A stretch of 34,138 nucleotides of DNA from a bacterium (GTDB lineage Bacteria; Actinomycetota; Acidimicrobiia; Spongiisociales; ZC4RG35). The stretch is taken from positions 1-34,138 of the forward strand of contig JAHEIN010000011.1 in the NCBI GenBank assembly GCA_024639335.1, in the 5' to 3' direction. Numbering within the stretch: the first letter of the stretch is position 1; each line of letters opens with the position of its first letter. Under the pieces are notes generated by a model, which was given only the letters and a program-made list of their open reading frames with translations, was not told the origin of the DNA and ran no database searches. The translations under genes and the position numbers were made by a program. Of the stretch, positions 25,225-34,138 are shown piece after piece.

Positions 25225-26202
25225 ATGACCTCACGACCTGATCTGCGGCCGCGGTCGATCGGCGAGAACCTCGATGCCGGGTTCAAGCTCTTCACGTCGA
25301 ACTTCAAACAGCTTGTCACCCTGGCTGCGATCATCCTGATCCCGGTGGCCGTCGTCAACGCCGTGATCAGCACCGCGGCGGGCAACTTCAACTACTTCGA
25401 TCTGATCAGCGACCCGGAGAACTTCGATCTCGCCGACGAGCTCGCCACATTCGTCGGCCTCACACTCCTGACAGGAATCATCGGGGCGCTCGGGAGCCTG
25501 ATCGTCCAGGCGGGGGCCGTGAGCGTGATCGGCGACTCCTATCAGGGCAAGCAGACCACATGGCGTGAGGGTCTGTCGATAGGTCTCCGCAAGGCATTCC
25601 CGGTGTTGCTGACCGGCATCCTGATCGGGCTCATCGCCATCAGTCTGCTGATTGCGATCGGAATCGCCGTGTTCATCCTGGCGCTGGTCTCCGAGATCCT
25701 CGCCGCGGTCGCGGCGTTCTTCGCCTTCATCGGGCTCTTGATCTCCGTGTTCACGCTGGCGTACGTGGCGGTCCCGGCACTGATCGTCGAGAATCTGGGA
25801 CCCGTTCAGGCGATCGGTCGGTCGATCTCGATGGTGCGGCACCGATTCTGGCCGACGTTCTGGACCGGCTTCCTGGCAGCGATCATCATCGGGATCATCG
25901 GTGCAATCGTCAGCAGCATCATCCAATTGAGCGTCACCGGTCCTGCGCTCTTCTCTGCCACCGAGACCGGTGAGCTCTCCGGTGGGCTCGTGTTCGCTTC
26001 GTCCGCAGTGTCGAGTGCGCTGGTGAGCATCTTCCAGACGCCCTTCCTGGCTGCGGTCGGGCTTGCCGTCTACTTCGATCTCAGGGTCCGGCTGGAGGGC
26101 TTCGATCTCGAGCTGCTGGCGCGCGAACTGGAACAGTCGACCGGAACCGAAGCCACACCCGATACCGGCTCCGACCCGTTTGGGTTGGATTCGCCCGAGT
26201 GA
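25225..26202 (+). CDS. Multi-TM membrane protein (resembles the GDPD membrane domain class)
   Basis: LRPRSIGENLDAGFKLFTSNFKQLVTLAAIILIPVAVVNAVIS... with several TM segments. ATG at 25225 chosen over TTG at 25192. Confidence 0.75.
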   Translation: MTSRPDLRPRSIGENLDAGFKLFTSNFKQLVTLAAIILIPVAVVNAVISTAAGNFNYFDLISDPENFDLADELATFVGLTLLTGIIGALGSLIVQAGAVSVIGDSYQGKQTTWREGLSIGLRKAFPVLLTGILIGLIAISLLIAIGIAVFILALVSEILAAVAAFFAFIGLLISVFTLAYVAVPALIVENLGPVQAIGRSISMVRHRFWPTFWTGFLAAIIIGIIGAIVSSIIQLSVTGPALFSATETGELSGGLVFASSAVSSALVSIFQTPFLAAVGLAVYFDLRVRLEGFDLELLARELEQSTGTEATPDTGSDPFGLDSPE

Positions 26203-26987
26203 TCGGGGTCCTCGGCCTGGCTCCGGCAGAAGACGTCATCGATCTCATTGAACGTGACGACCTCTCGGCGCTGCAGTCGATCGCCGACATCGACGGTCTC
26301 CCGGTGGACATGGCGGCGATCACCGACGCAACCGGGACAGAACTGGACCGCCGACTCGAGACGCTCTCCGATCTGCTCGCCCGACAGCTCGGGTCCGATG
26401 TCGATGTCGGTGAAATCACCGCAACGGCGCGCATGGTTCTCGAACAGGACAAGTTCGAGGTCGCAGGTGAGGGCTTCCTGGACCAGATCGGAGCTCTGAT
26501 CCTGGCCTGGTTCGACCGATTTCTCAGCTGGCTGTCCTCGGCTCTGGGCGGACCGACCAACACCGCCCTTGTCGTGATCGGTGTGGTCGTACTGTTCGGG
26601 CTGGCTGCCTTCACCTTCCTGGCACGGCGCCGTTCGGCGGCCCTCGCAGACGAGTTCAGCCTGGAGCGGCTCATCGCCGAAGGCGGAGATCCGGCCGAGT
26701 TCGAGCGTTCGGCGGCCGAGGCGGCGGCTCGCAGTTCGTGGGACGAAGCCTTGCGCTACCGGTTCCTCGCCGGTCTGCTTCGGCTGGACCTGTCGGGCAG
26801 GATCAGCTTCCGCCCCGGTCTCACCACCGGTGAGATCGCCGCCACCCTCTCCGACGACCGGTTCGATCGCCTCGTCGATGTGTTCAACGATGTCGCATAC
26901 GGGGGGCGTCATGCCGACGAGGCCGCATATCGCACATCGGTCGAGACGTGGCGCGAACTGTTGACGCCCGAGCGGTCGCGCTCATGA
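26199..26987 (+). CDS. DUF4129-domain membrane protein
   Basis: Single TM region (ALVVIGVVVLFGLAAFTFLARRR) followed by ARSSWDEALRYRFLAGLLRLDLSGRISFRPGLTTGEIAATL...FNDVAYGGRHADEAAY. Confidence 0.8.
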   Translation: MIGVLGLAPAEDVIDLIERDDLSALQSIADIDGLPVDMAAITDATGTELDRRLETLSDLLARQLGSDVDVGEITATARMVLEQDKFEVAGEGFLDQIGALILAWFDRFLSWLSSALGGPTNTALVVIGVVVLFGLAAFTFLARRRSAALADEFSLERLIAEGGDPAEFERSAAEAAARSSWDEALRYRFLAGLLRLDLSGRISFRPGLTTGEIAATLSDDRFDRLVDVFNDVAYGGRHADEAAYRTSVETWRELLTPERSRS

Positions 26988-28099
26988 CCACGATCACCGC
27001 CGAGGGGCGACGGATCCGCTCGAACATCGTCACCGGTGTCATGTCGATCGTTGCGATCATGGTCGCGCTCGTGATCGTGTCGGCGTTCGGGAGCGACCAG
27101 GCGGTCGATGGCCCGCCGGGCTCGTCGTTCGTCACCACGTCTCTCGGCGCGGCAGGCCTGTACGAGACCTTGGAGGATCTGGGGGCCGATGTCGTGCGGA
27201 ACCGCCAGCCGATCAGTGGCGACAACCTCTCAGGCGTCGACACGCTGATGGCGCTGGAAGTCGGAGGCATGTTCTATGACCCGTTCGAGCGTGCTGCAAT
27301 CCGCAATGCCGTCGAGTCCGGTCTCACGCTGGTCACGAGTGGCCCACCGAACGCCGAGTTGCTCGATCGGGTGGTCGGGACCGTCCCCGAATGGATTCCG
27401 AGCACGCCACGAGATGGTCGCCTCACCATTGGGACCGGGATGTTCACTGCCCCTCGATTCGGCGTGTTCGCTCCAGGCTCCGGCCTCCCGCTGGTCGTCG
27501 CCGGAGACCGACATCTGGTGGTGGTCTTCACGGTTGGGGAAGGACGAGTGGTCCTCTTCTCGGACACTGCTTCGGTCGGCAACCAGGGGCTGGGGCTGTT
27601 CGACAACGCCGAGATCGCCGTCGGCCAGGTCGGTCTTGGCACGGTGATGTTCGATGAGTTCCGCCACGGGTTCACCGAGCAGGGCACGACCGGCCTGCTC
27701 GATGCGGCTCCGCAGAGTTGGTCGAACACGCTGCGTCTGCTCGGCGTTGCGCTGGTGATCGCGCTCATCGCCTACGGGCGCCGGTTCGGTCCGCCCGAAC
27801 CGCAGGGCCGCTCGTTCGTCCCCTCGAGACGACAGCTGATCGACTCGGTGGCGGCGAGCCTGCGGCGCACCGGCTCACCAATCGGAGCGACCGAACCGAT
27901 TCGCAACCTGGCGAAACACGAAGTTCGCCGCAAGGGCATGCTCGGACCGGAAGCGACCGACGCCGAGTTGCGGACAGCCGCCGCCGACCTTCTACCTCCG
28001 GAGGAGGTCGACGCGATCTTCTCACCCGGCCCCGATAGCGTGATGCTGGCCGACCGGGCACTCGCTCGGTTGCGGTCGGTGAGCGGGAACATCAGATGA
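26984..28099 (+). CDS. DUF4350-domain protein
   Basis: SSFVTTSLGAAGLYETLEDLGADVVRNRQP...; C-terminal TM and basic region; ATGA overlap with the DUF4129 gene. Confidence 0.8.
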   Translation: MTTITAEGRRIRSNIVTGVMSIVAIMVALVIVSAFGSDQAVDGPPGSSFVTTSLGAAGLYETLEDLGADVVRNRQPISGDNLSGVDTLMALEVGGMFYDPFERAAIRNAVESGLTLVTSGPPNAELLDRVVGTVPEWIPSTPRDGRLTIGTGMFTAPRFGVFAPGSGLPLVVAGDRHLVVVFTVGEGRVVLFSDTASVGNQGLGLFDNAEIAVGQVGLGTVMFDEFRHGFTEQGTTGLLDAAPQSWSNTLRLLGVALVIALIAYGRRFGPPEPQGRSFVPSRRQLIDSVAASLRRTGSPIGATEPIRNLAKHEVRRKGMLGPEATDAELRTAAADLLPPEEVDAIFSPGPDSVMLADRALARLRSVSGNIR

Positions 28100-29046
28100 C
28101 GAACGAAGGAAACGCGATGAGAGAGCTGCGCAGCCGAGTCCACCAGGAGGTCTCGAAGGTCGTGATGGGCCAGACCCCGGCGCTCGACGCCCTCCTCGCA
28201 GCGGTCGCGGTCGGCGGTCACGTGCTGTTGGAAGGTGTCCCGGGGACCGCCAAGACCCTCCTGGCGAACACATTCGCCAAGGCGGTCGGCCTCGACTTTG
28301 CGCGCGCCCAATTCACACCGGACATGCTGCCGTCGGATCTCACCGGCACGATGACGTTGCGGGGCGGCGACCTGGTGTTCCGTCCGGGCCCGGTCTTCTC
28401 GAACGTTCTGCTGGCCGACGAGATCAACCGCACCCCACCGAAGACCCAATCGGCGCTACTCGAAGCAATGGCGGAAAACCAGGTGTCGGTCGATGGCACC
28501 ACCCATGAACTACCCAGCCCCTTCATGGTCGTTGCGACGCAGAACCCGATCGAATACGAGGGAACCTATCCCCTGCCCGAGGCCCAACTCGACCGGTTCC
28601 TCATGAAGATCGAGGTGGGTTACCCACAAGCCGACCAGGAGCTCGAGATGCTGCGGATGTCCCGTGACGGGGTCAGGCCCACTGCGATCGACGAGGTCGC
28701 ACCGGTGACAGGAGCCGGTGAGTTGCTCTCGATGCGAGATCAGGTCAGCGATCTCATGATCGAGGACGATGTGCTCGACTATCTCGCCAAGGTCGTTTCG
28801 GGAACCCGCACTCAGCCGTCGGTCGAATTGGGCGCCAGCCCCCGGGCGGCCGTTCATCTGCTTGCGGCATCGAGGGCGATCGCTGCCATGGCGGGACGCG
28901 ACTACGTGACCCCCGATGACGTCAGCAGGATGGCGCGTCCTGTGCTGAACCATCGCATCCTCATTCGCCCCGAAGCCGAGATCGAGCGATACACGCCGGC
29001 GGACGCCATCACCGCCAGTCTCCAATCTGTGACCGTCCCCCGCTGA
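28096..29046 (+). CDS. MoxR-family AAA+ ATPase
   Basis: GGHVLLEGVPGTAKTLLANTFAKAVG, RGGDLVFRPGPVFSNVLLADEINRTPPKTQSALLEAMAENQVSVDGTTHELPSPFMVVATQNPIEYEGTYPLPEAQLDRF. Confidence 0.96.
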   Translation: MTNEGNAMRELRSRVHQEVSKVVMGQTPALDALLAAVAVGGHVLLEGVPGTAKTLLANTFAKAVGLDFARAQFTPDMLPSDLTGTMTLRGGDLVFRPGPVFSNVLLADEINRTPPKTQSALLEAMAENQVSVDGTTHELPSPFMVVATQNPIEYEGTYPLPEAQLDRFLMKIEVGYPQADQELEMLRMSRDGVRPTAIDEVAPVTGAGELLSMRDQVSDLMIEDDVLDYLAKVVSGTRTQPSVELGASPRAAVHLLAASRAIAAMAGRDYVTPDDVSRMARPVLNHRILIRPEAEIERYTPADAITASLQSVTVPR

Positions 29047-30312
29047 ATGAGCTTCACCCGGCGCACCGTCGTCCTGATCATCCTTGCGGCGTTATCGGCG
29101 CTCATCCTCCCTTGGCAGCTCGCCGGAGTCGTGATGCTCGTGGTCCTGATCGCCGCCGCCGCCGACGCATTGCAGGTGCGGACGCCACCGACGATCGACC
29201 GATCCGCCCCCCAGATCATGAGCCGAGGTGTGCCATCGGAACTGGCGTGTCATGTGCGGTCGGGCAGCCCGAGGATGCTGGTGAAACAGCCGGTCGGTGA
29301 CGCCGATCTCCTGGTTGCCGAACAGGTGGGTGTGCGCGGTCTCGAGTCGGCGCTGTGGGCGAAGCGCCGCGGAGCTCATCTGCTCCCCCGGATGGCGACG
29401 ATCTCGACAGGCCCGCTCGGGCTGGGCAGGTGGTATCACCGGGTCGGTGACGACTCCACCGTGACCGTGTACCCGGATCTGCCGGCCGCCCGACGGCTGG
29501 CGCTCGACGTCCGGCTCGGCCGGTTCCGGGACGACGCTCGGCGTGCGCGCGGCCAGCTGGGCCTGGGGACCGACCTCGAGTCGATCAGGGACTATCAACC
29601 CGACGACGACATCCGCCAGGTCAATTGGAAGGCCACCGCCCGCATCGGAAGGCCCATGAGCAACACCTTCCGGGTGGAACAGGACCGCCAGATCATGTGC
29701 CTGGTGGACTGCGGGCGTCTGATGGCGGCGCCGGTCACGGCGAACGACGACGTCAGCACCATCACGCGACTCGATGTGGCGGTCGACGTCGTTGCTGCGG
29801 TCACGGCGGTTGCCAAGGAGGTGGGCGATCAGGTGGGCGTGCTCGCATTCACCGACGAGATCATCAGGATGGTCAGTCCGCGACGCGACTCCGAGGACGT
29901 GGTCCTGGAGGCGATCCACGACCTCGAGCCGGTTGGGGTGGACGCCGACTACGAGCGGGCGTTTCAGCGGGTGATCGGCATGAAACGTAGTCTCGTCGTC
30001 GTTCTGACCGACCTGTTGGACGACACCGCCGGCGAACCGCTGGTGCGTTCACTGCCGATCCTGGCGCGCAAGCATTCGGTGATCGTCGCCAGCCTCACCG
30101 ACCCCGACGTCGAACGGCTCATCTCCGGCCCGGCGACATCGGTGGATGAAGCGATGCAGACGGCCGTCGCCGTCGACATCCTCGAGCCCCGCTCGTTGCT
30201 GGTCTCCCGACTCGCCCATCGTGGCGTCGATGTCGTCGAAGGAGACGTCCACCGCCTCTCGGCGCGGACCGTCGCCGCCTACCTACGGGCCAAGCGACGA
30301 GCCCGCACCTGA
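29047..30312 (+). CDS. DUF58-domain protein
   Basis: DLESIRDYQPDDDIRQVNWKATARIGRPMSNTFRVEQDRQIMCLVDCGRLM; starts immediately after the MoxR stop. Confidence 0.93.
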   Translation: MSFTRRTVVLIILAALSALILPWQLAGVVMLVVLIAAAADALQVRTPPTIDRSAPQIMSRGVPSELACHVRSGSPRMLVKQPVGDADLLVAEQVGVRGLESALWAKRRGAHLLPRMATISTGPLGLGRWYHRVGDDSTVTVYPDLPAARRLALDVRLGRFRDDARRARGQLGLGTDLESIRDYQPDDDIRQVNWKATARIGRPMSNTFRVEQDRQIMCLVDCGRLMAAPVTANDDVSTITRLDVAVDVVAAVTAVAKEVGDQVGVLAFTDEIIRMVSPRRDSEDVVLEAIHDLEPVGVDADYERAFQRVIGMKRSLVVVLTDLLDDTAGEPLVRSLPILARKHSVIVASLTDPDVERLISGPATSVDEAMQTAVAVDILEPRSLLVSRLAHRGVDVVEGDVHRLSARTVAAYLRAKRRART

Positions 30313-30313
30313 C

Positions 30314-31162
30314 TCACTTGTCCTGGCCGAGGGCGAACCCGCTCATGAAAGGCTTCTGCATCAATAGGAACACCACCGCAGGCGGGATGGACGCAATGAT
30401 CGCCGCCAGCATCAACGGGCCATAGGTCAAAGCTCCATCGATGTTCGTGAGTGTCTGCAGGGCGACCTGCGTGACCTGTGCGGACTCGTCGCGGATGATC
30501 AGGCTCGGCCACAGGAACATGTTCCAGGTGTAGACGAACTGGATGACGAACAATGCCGCGATGACGTTCCAAGAAAGGGGGATCAGGACCCGGGTGAGGA
30601 ACTTGACCGGCGTTGCCCCATCGATCTGTGACGCTTCGAGGAGTTCAACAGGCATGTTCGAGAAGTGCTGTCTGAAGAGGAACGCACCGGTCGCCGACGC
30701 CAGGAACGGGACGACGATCGACGCCATGGTGTCCTGCCACCCGAATCCGGACACGAGACGGAACATGGCGAGGATCATGACTTCGGTGGGCATCATCAGC
30801 GTCACGAGTACAAGGAAGAACACGAGCCACTTGCCGCGGAACTTGAAATAGACGAACGCCAATCCGGCCATCAGGGACAAGATCGTCTTGCCGGTCGTCA
30901 CATACAGCGCCTGCTGAGTGGAGTTCCACATGGCCCCGGCGAAGTCGCGATTGACCCACACCGACTCGAAGTTTGAAACGAGCGCACTCCCCGGCCTCAT
31001 CTGGAACGCGAAGATCTCGGTGTTGTTCTGTGTGGCGATCAGTGTGGCGTACAACAGCGGGAAGGCGATGCCCAGCGCCGTGGCGACGAGTGCGACGTGA
31101 TACGGCCAGTTGCGACCGCGAAGCCACGTCCGCTTCTTCACGCCGGGGTTGAAGCCCATCAT
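30314..31162 (-). CDS. ABC transporter permease, MalG/UgpE-like
   Basis: EAA loop LLEASQIDGATPVKFLTRVLIPLSWNVIAALFVIQFVYTWNMFLWP; start overlaps the upstream permease stop (TGATG). Confidence 0.9.
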   Translation of the reverse strand: MMGFNPGVKKRTWLRGRNWPYHVALVATALGIAFPLLYATLIATQNNTEIFAFQMRPGSALVSNFESVWVNRDFAGAMWNSTQQALYVTTGKTILSLMAGLAFVYFKFRGKWLVFFLVLVTLMMPTEVMILAMFRLVSGFGWQDTMASIVVPFLASATGAFLFRQHFSNMPVELLEASQIDGATPVKFLTRVLIPLSWNVIAALFVIQFVYTWNMFLWPSLIIRDESAQVTQVALQTLTNIDGALTYGPLMLAAIIASIPPAVVFLLMQKPFMSGFALGQDK

Positions 31163-32541
31163 CAGGCACCCCCGTACGTGACTCGTCGACCGCTTGTCCG
31201 GAATTGCCACAAGGTGATTCCGATCACGGCGATGAACAACAGCACGGATTGCGCCGCTCCCCTGCCGAGGTCGCCGTTGTTGACGCCGACCCTGATGATC
31301 TCGTAGATGGCGACAGAAGTGTCACCGGCCGGCGCGCCCCTCGTCATGAATTCGATCGTTGCATAGATCTCGAAGAACGCATACGTGAGGTTGGTCACCA
31401 AAAGGAAGAAGGTGATCGGCGAGAGCCCTGGCCACACCACCTTGAGGAAACGTTGCCATGGTGAGGCGCCATCGATCACGGCCGCTTCGACCTGATCGAG
31501 CGAGACGGCCTGGAATCCGGCCAGATAGAAGAGGATGTTGTACCCGAGGATCTTCCACGAGCTCGCCAGGATGATTGCGGTCTGGGCCAGGAAGGTGCTC
31601 TCCCGATAGTTGGGCACGTCGATGCCGAACCAAGTGTCCATCGTGTGTGTGAAGATCCCTGCCGTCGGGTCGAAGATCATGAAGAACAGCACGCCGGCCA
31701 CGGCAGGCGAGATGGCATACGGCCAGATGAGGAGTGTGCGGTAGACGCTTCCACCCCGGAGACTGCGGTACGCGAGATAGGCGATCGCCAAGCCGAGGCT
31801 CATCCCTACGACGACGATCCCGACGGAGATGATGACGGTGGTCAGATAGACGGATCGGAAGTCCACGTTCCCCCCGCCACCCGGCGAGAACATGGCGTAG
31901 AGGGCGACGAACACCGACAGCATGGCCACGATCGCGGCGACGTCGGCGGCCCGCCTCGGCCATGTCGCGAACGAGGTTCTGGTCCGCCAGAAACGTGCCC
32001 CGTAGACGAGGCCGATGGCGAGGAGGGGGTAGGCCACCAGGCGGAAGGGACTGGCGATCAGGAGTTCGCTGAAGTTCCCCAAGCACACATCGACCGACCG
32101 GGGGGCTCCCAGTCGGGTCAGCCTCGTGGACAGCGTGAACGTCTGGACCGCCGGCGTGTACAAGAAGATGATGAGTATCGCCAGGGTCGGCGCCAGGAGC
32201 ACCCATGGGACCCACCAGCCCATCCGGTAGCCGCCACTTCTGATCTCACCGGCGAACGCTTCCGAGTCGTCGGACACGCCGTCCTGACGGTCGAATACGG
32301 ATCGCAGCACGACCAGAGCGACCGCGGCTCCCGCCGCCATCAGACCGTACGCCATCAGGTGGTCGACGCCGGACGTCTCGGGAGCGAATCCACACCGACC
32401 CATTGCGATCGGTGTGACGGCGGCACCTCCGACAGCGACGACGGAACTGACCGCATAGCGGATTGGATCGCGTCGCTCGAAGAGGAAGCGAACGTAGGCA
32501 AGCCCGGCAAGGGCGGCGACGACGAGACCGATGATCAACAA
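31162..32541 (-). CDS. ABC transporter permease, MalF/UgpA-like, with extra N-terminal and inserted hydrophobic segments
   Basis: EAA loop VEAAVIDGASPWQRFLKVVWPGLSPITFFLLVTNLTYAFFEIYATIEFMT; 459 aa; TTG start with GAGGTG upstream. Confidence 0.88.
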   Translation of the reverse strand: MLIIGLVVAALAGLAYVRFLFERRDPIRYAVSSVVAVGGAAVTPIAMGRCGFAPETSGVDHLMAYGLMAAGAAVALVVLRSVFDRQDGVSDDSEAFAGEIRSGGYRMGWWVPWVLLAPTLAILIIFLYTPAVQTFTLSTRLTRLGAPRSVDVCLGNFSELLIASPFRLVAYPLLAIGLVYGARFWRTRTSFATWPRRAADVAAIVAMLSVFVALYAMFSPGGGGNVDFRSVYLTTVIISVGIVVVGMSLGLAIAYLAYRSLRGGSVYRTLLIWPYAISPAVAGVLFFMIFDPTAGIFTHTMDTWFGIDVPNYRESTFLAQTAIILASSWKILGYNILFYLAGFQAVSLDQVEAAVIDGASPWQRFLKVVWPGLSPITFFLLVTNLTYAFFEIYATIEFMTRGAPAGDTSVAIYEIIRVGVNNGDLGRGAAQSVLLFIAVIGITLWQFRTSGRRVTYGGA

Positions 32542-32565
32542 GAGCTACACCTCTGGAGGAACGGC

Positions 32566-32599
32566 GTGGGTGGGGGGAGCAGCTGCTCCCCCCACCCAC
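32566..32599 (-). promoter_or_regulatory. Perfect 34-bp palindrome (intercistronic RNA hairpin)
   Basis: GTGGGTGGGGGGAGCAG|CTGCTCCCCCCACCCAC between the binding-protein stop and permease start, with no U-tract after it. Confidence 0.85.
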
Positions 32600-32606
32600 A
32601 TTCCGG

Positions 32607-34052
32607 TCACTCGTCTCCGTACAGCAGTTCGTATTCGGTCAGTGACCGGTTGGCCTCTTCGTTGGCTTGCTCGAGACGCTCGGTCACGTCCACGTCGTTC
32701 ACGAGGATGTCCTCGATCGCTCCCGTGATGACGTCGCGAATCCCGACGAAGTTGCCGAGCAACGCGCCGAGCGATGCCGGCGTGTTCGCTGCGTCGGCGA
32801 GCTGGTCTGAGGCGACCTTCGAGTTCGGGCTCTCGTCGTACCAGCCGTCACCCTGGAGCAGGTCGACGGCGGCCTTCGTGATCGGCACATAGCCGGTGAT
32901 CTGGTGCCACTCGCCTGCGTTCTCGGGGTTCGAGAAGAAGTTCATGAACGCCAACGCACCGTCTTCTTGCACCGGATCCATGCCATCGAGCATCCACAGC
33001 GTGGCACCGCCGATCAGGTTGCCCACGTACTCGACGTCCTCGTTGCGTGGCATGTAGCTCGCTTGGTTCGTGAAGGCGGCATTGGTGTCGAAGAACGTGG
33101 TGTCCGAGCTCGAGTAGATGAGCATCGCGACTTCCTCGGCGAGGTACGCGTTCGACGTGCCGTCCCAGTCACGCTGGAGTCCGGTGTAGCTGTAGTACCC
33201 GGCGTCGTTCAGACCCTTCCACCAGTTGATGTAGTCGAGCATGCCGTCGGATGTGAGGAACACCTCCGTCGCACGATCGGACCGGCCGTTGTCGTTGTTG
33301 GCGAGCAGCTCGCCCTGCTGGCCCATGGACTGCTCCACGAACCACGAGTGGTTCGGCCACGTGATGCACGCATCTGGCCCGTCTGCCAGGGCGGCGATCG
33401 CCTCACATGTGGCCTCGACCTCTCCCCAGGTTGTCGGGGGCTCGGTGATCCCGGCCGCATTGAGAATGTCCATGTTGTTGAACATGACGGTGGTCGACGT
33501 GTTCCACGGCATCGAGTAGAACGAGCCGTCCACCGTGTAGTAGTTGCGAGCGGCGTCGACGACGTCGTCGAGCACGACAGGTTCGCCGAGGATCTCGGTG
33601 CGACCGTCGATGGCTTCGGTGACCGACTTGAAGATCGGGTTCCCCGACGCGTCGACGGCGTCGAGTGCTTGGCGGGTCGCCGCTTCGAAGAAGTGGATGA
33701 TCTCGGGCGGCTCACCGCTGTCGACGGCGAGGACTGCTGCGTCGAAGGCATCGTTGTACGAAGCAAAGGACGTGACCTGCACGTTGTATTCGGGGTGTTC
33801 GGCGTTGAAGGCCGCTGCCTTCTCTTCGGAGAACCCGAGACGTGCCTCGTCGGAGAACGCCACCCAGAAGTCGATGTCGATGACCTCGCCGCCACCTTCG
33901 GTCGTAGCGGGCGCCTCTGTGGCATCTGGGGTGTCCGCTGCGGTCGTGGCCGGCTGGTCGCCCGCCTCGGTCGTCTCCGTTCCAGGATCGTCACCACACG
34001 CCGCGGCCACCATGGCCAGGATCGTGAGGAGTATCAATAGACGGTGTTTCAT
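32607..34052 (-). CDS. Extracellular solute-binding lipoprotein, UgpB-like (glycerol-3-phosphate/sugar family)
   Basis: LLTILAMVAAACGDD (lipobox); GSFYSMPWNTSTTVMFNNMDILNAAGITEPPTTWGEVEATC; NFFSNPENAGEWHQITGYVPITKAAVDLL. Confidence 0.88.
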   Translation of the reverse strand: MKHRLLILLTILAMVAAACGDDPGTETTEAGDQPATTAADTPDATEAPATTEGGGEVIDIDFWVAFSDEARLGFSEEKAAAFNAEHPEYNVQVTSFASYNDAFDAAVLAVDSGEPPEIIHFFEAATRQALDAVDASGNPIFKSVTEAIDGRTEILGEPVVLDDVVDAARNYYTVDGSFYSMPWNTSTTVMFNNMDILNAAGITEPPTTWGEVEATCEAIAALADGPDACITWPNHSWFVEQSMGQQGELLANNDNGRSDRATEVFLTSDGMLDYINWWKGLNDAGYYSYTGLQRDWDGTSNAYLAEEVAMLIYSSSDTTFFDTNAAFTNQASYMPRNEDVEYVGNLIGGATLWMLDGMDPVQEDGALAFMNFFSNPENAGEWHQITGYVPITKAAVDLLQGDGWYDESPNSKVASDQLADAANTPASLGALLGNFVGIRDVITGAIEDILVNDVDVTERLEQANEEANRSLTEYELLYGDE

Positions 34053-34069
34053 GTCTCTCCCTCGTCAGT

Positions 34070-34089
34070 CCCTGCTGCACCCAGCAGGG
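34070..34089. promoter_or_regulatory. Inverted repeat upstream of the solute-binding-protein gene
   Basis: CCCTGCTG-CACC-CAGCAGGG, perfect 8-bp arms, 17 bp upstream of the start codon. Confidence 0.5.
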
Positions 34090-34138
34090 GGTCAACGTCG
34101 ATGGCCGAGGCCATCCTCAATCGGACTCTATCGCTCCG

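Noticed and set aside
31645-32892. 415-aa plus-strand ORF opposite the permease and binding-protein genes
   Set aside because: Spans two well-supported minus-strand genes and their spacer; composition typical of antisense translation.
1-34138. CRISPR array, tRNA/rRNA genes, prophage or IS transposase
   Set aside because: No regularly spaced direct repeats, tRNA-like T-loop/acceptor sequences, rRNA signatures or transposase/integrase motifs seen.

Overview
High-GC window of about 34 kb, consistent with an actinobacterial (possibly Acidimicrobiia-like) chromosome; the lineage is inferred from gene content and composition only. Most of it is chromosomal core: a two-component system beside a PQQ-type sugar dehydrogenase; ffh-rpsP-khpA-rimM; ppc; a DUF3179 lipoprotein; a nucleobase/nucleoside salvage block (upp, atl-like, deoB, deoA); etfBA; a DUF3052 protein; two small membrane proteins; cdd-ftsY-(two unknown small ORFs)-smc-acylphosphatase-mutM; a DUF4129/DUF4350/MoxR/DUF58 operon; and a UgpB/A/E-like ABC importer. 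I saw no CRISPR array, tRNA, rRNA, transposase or phage genes. The most unusual signals are non-coding. (1) A family of inverted-repeat elements with termini GTTCTTGTGACG...CGTCACAAGAAC occurs as two 49-bp copies that bracket a two-gene membrane cassette, and as two 75-bp copies (one more diverged) in the ffh/ppc spacer. (2) Several intergenic spacers carry degenerate tandem repeats with a 7-bp period. (3) A clean TetR-type operator lies upstream of etfBA. (4) A perfect 34-bp palindrome lies between the importer's binding-protein and permease genes. Two translationally coupled small ORFs of unknown function sit between smc and ftsY. All assignments come from reading the sequence; no database search was run.
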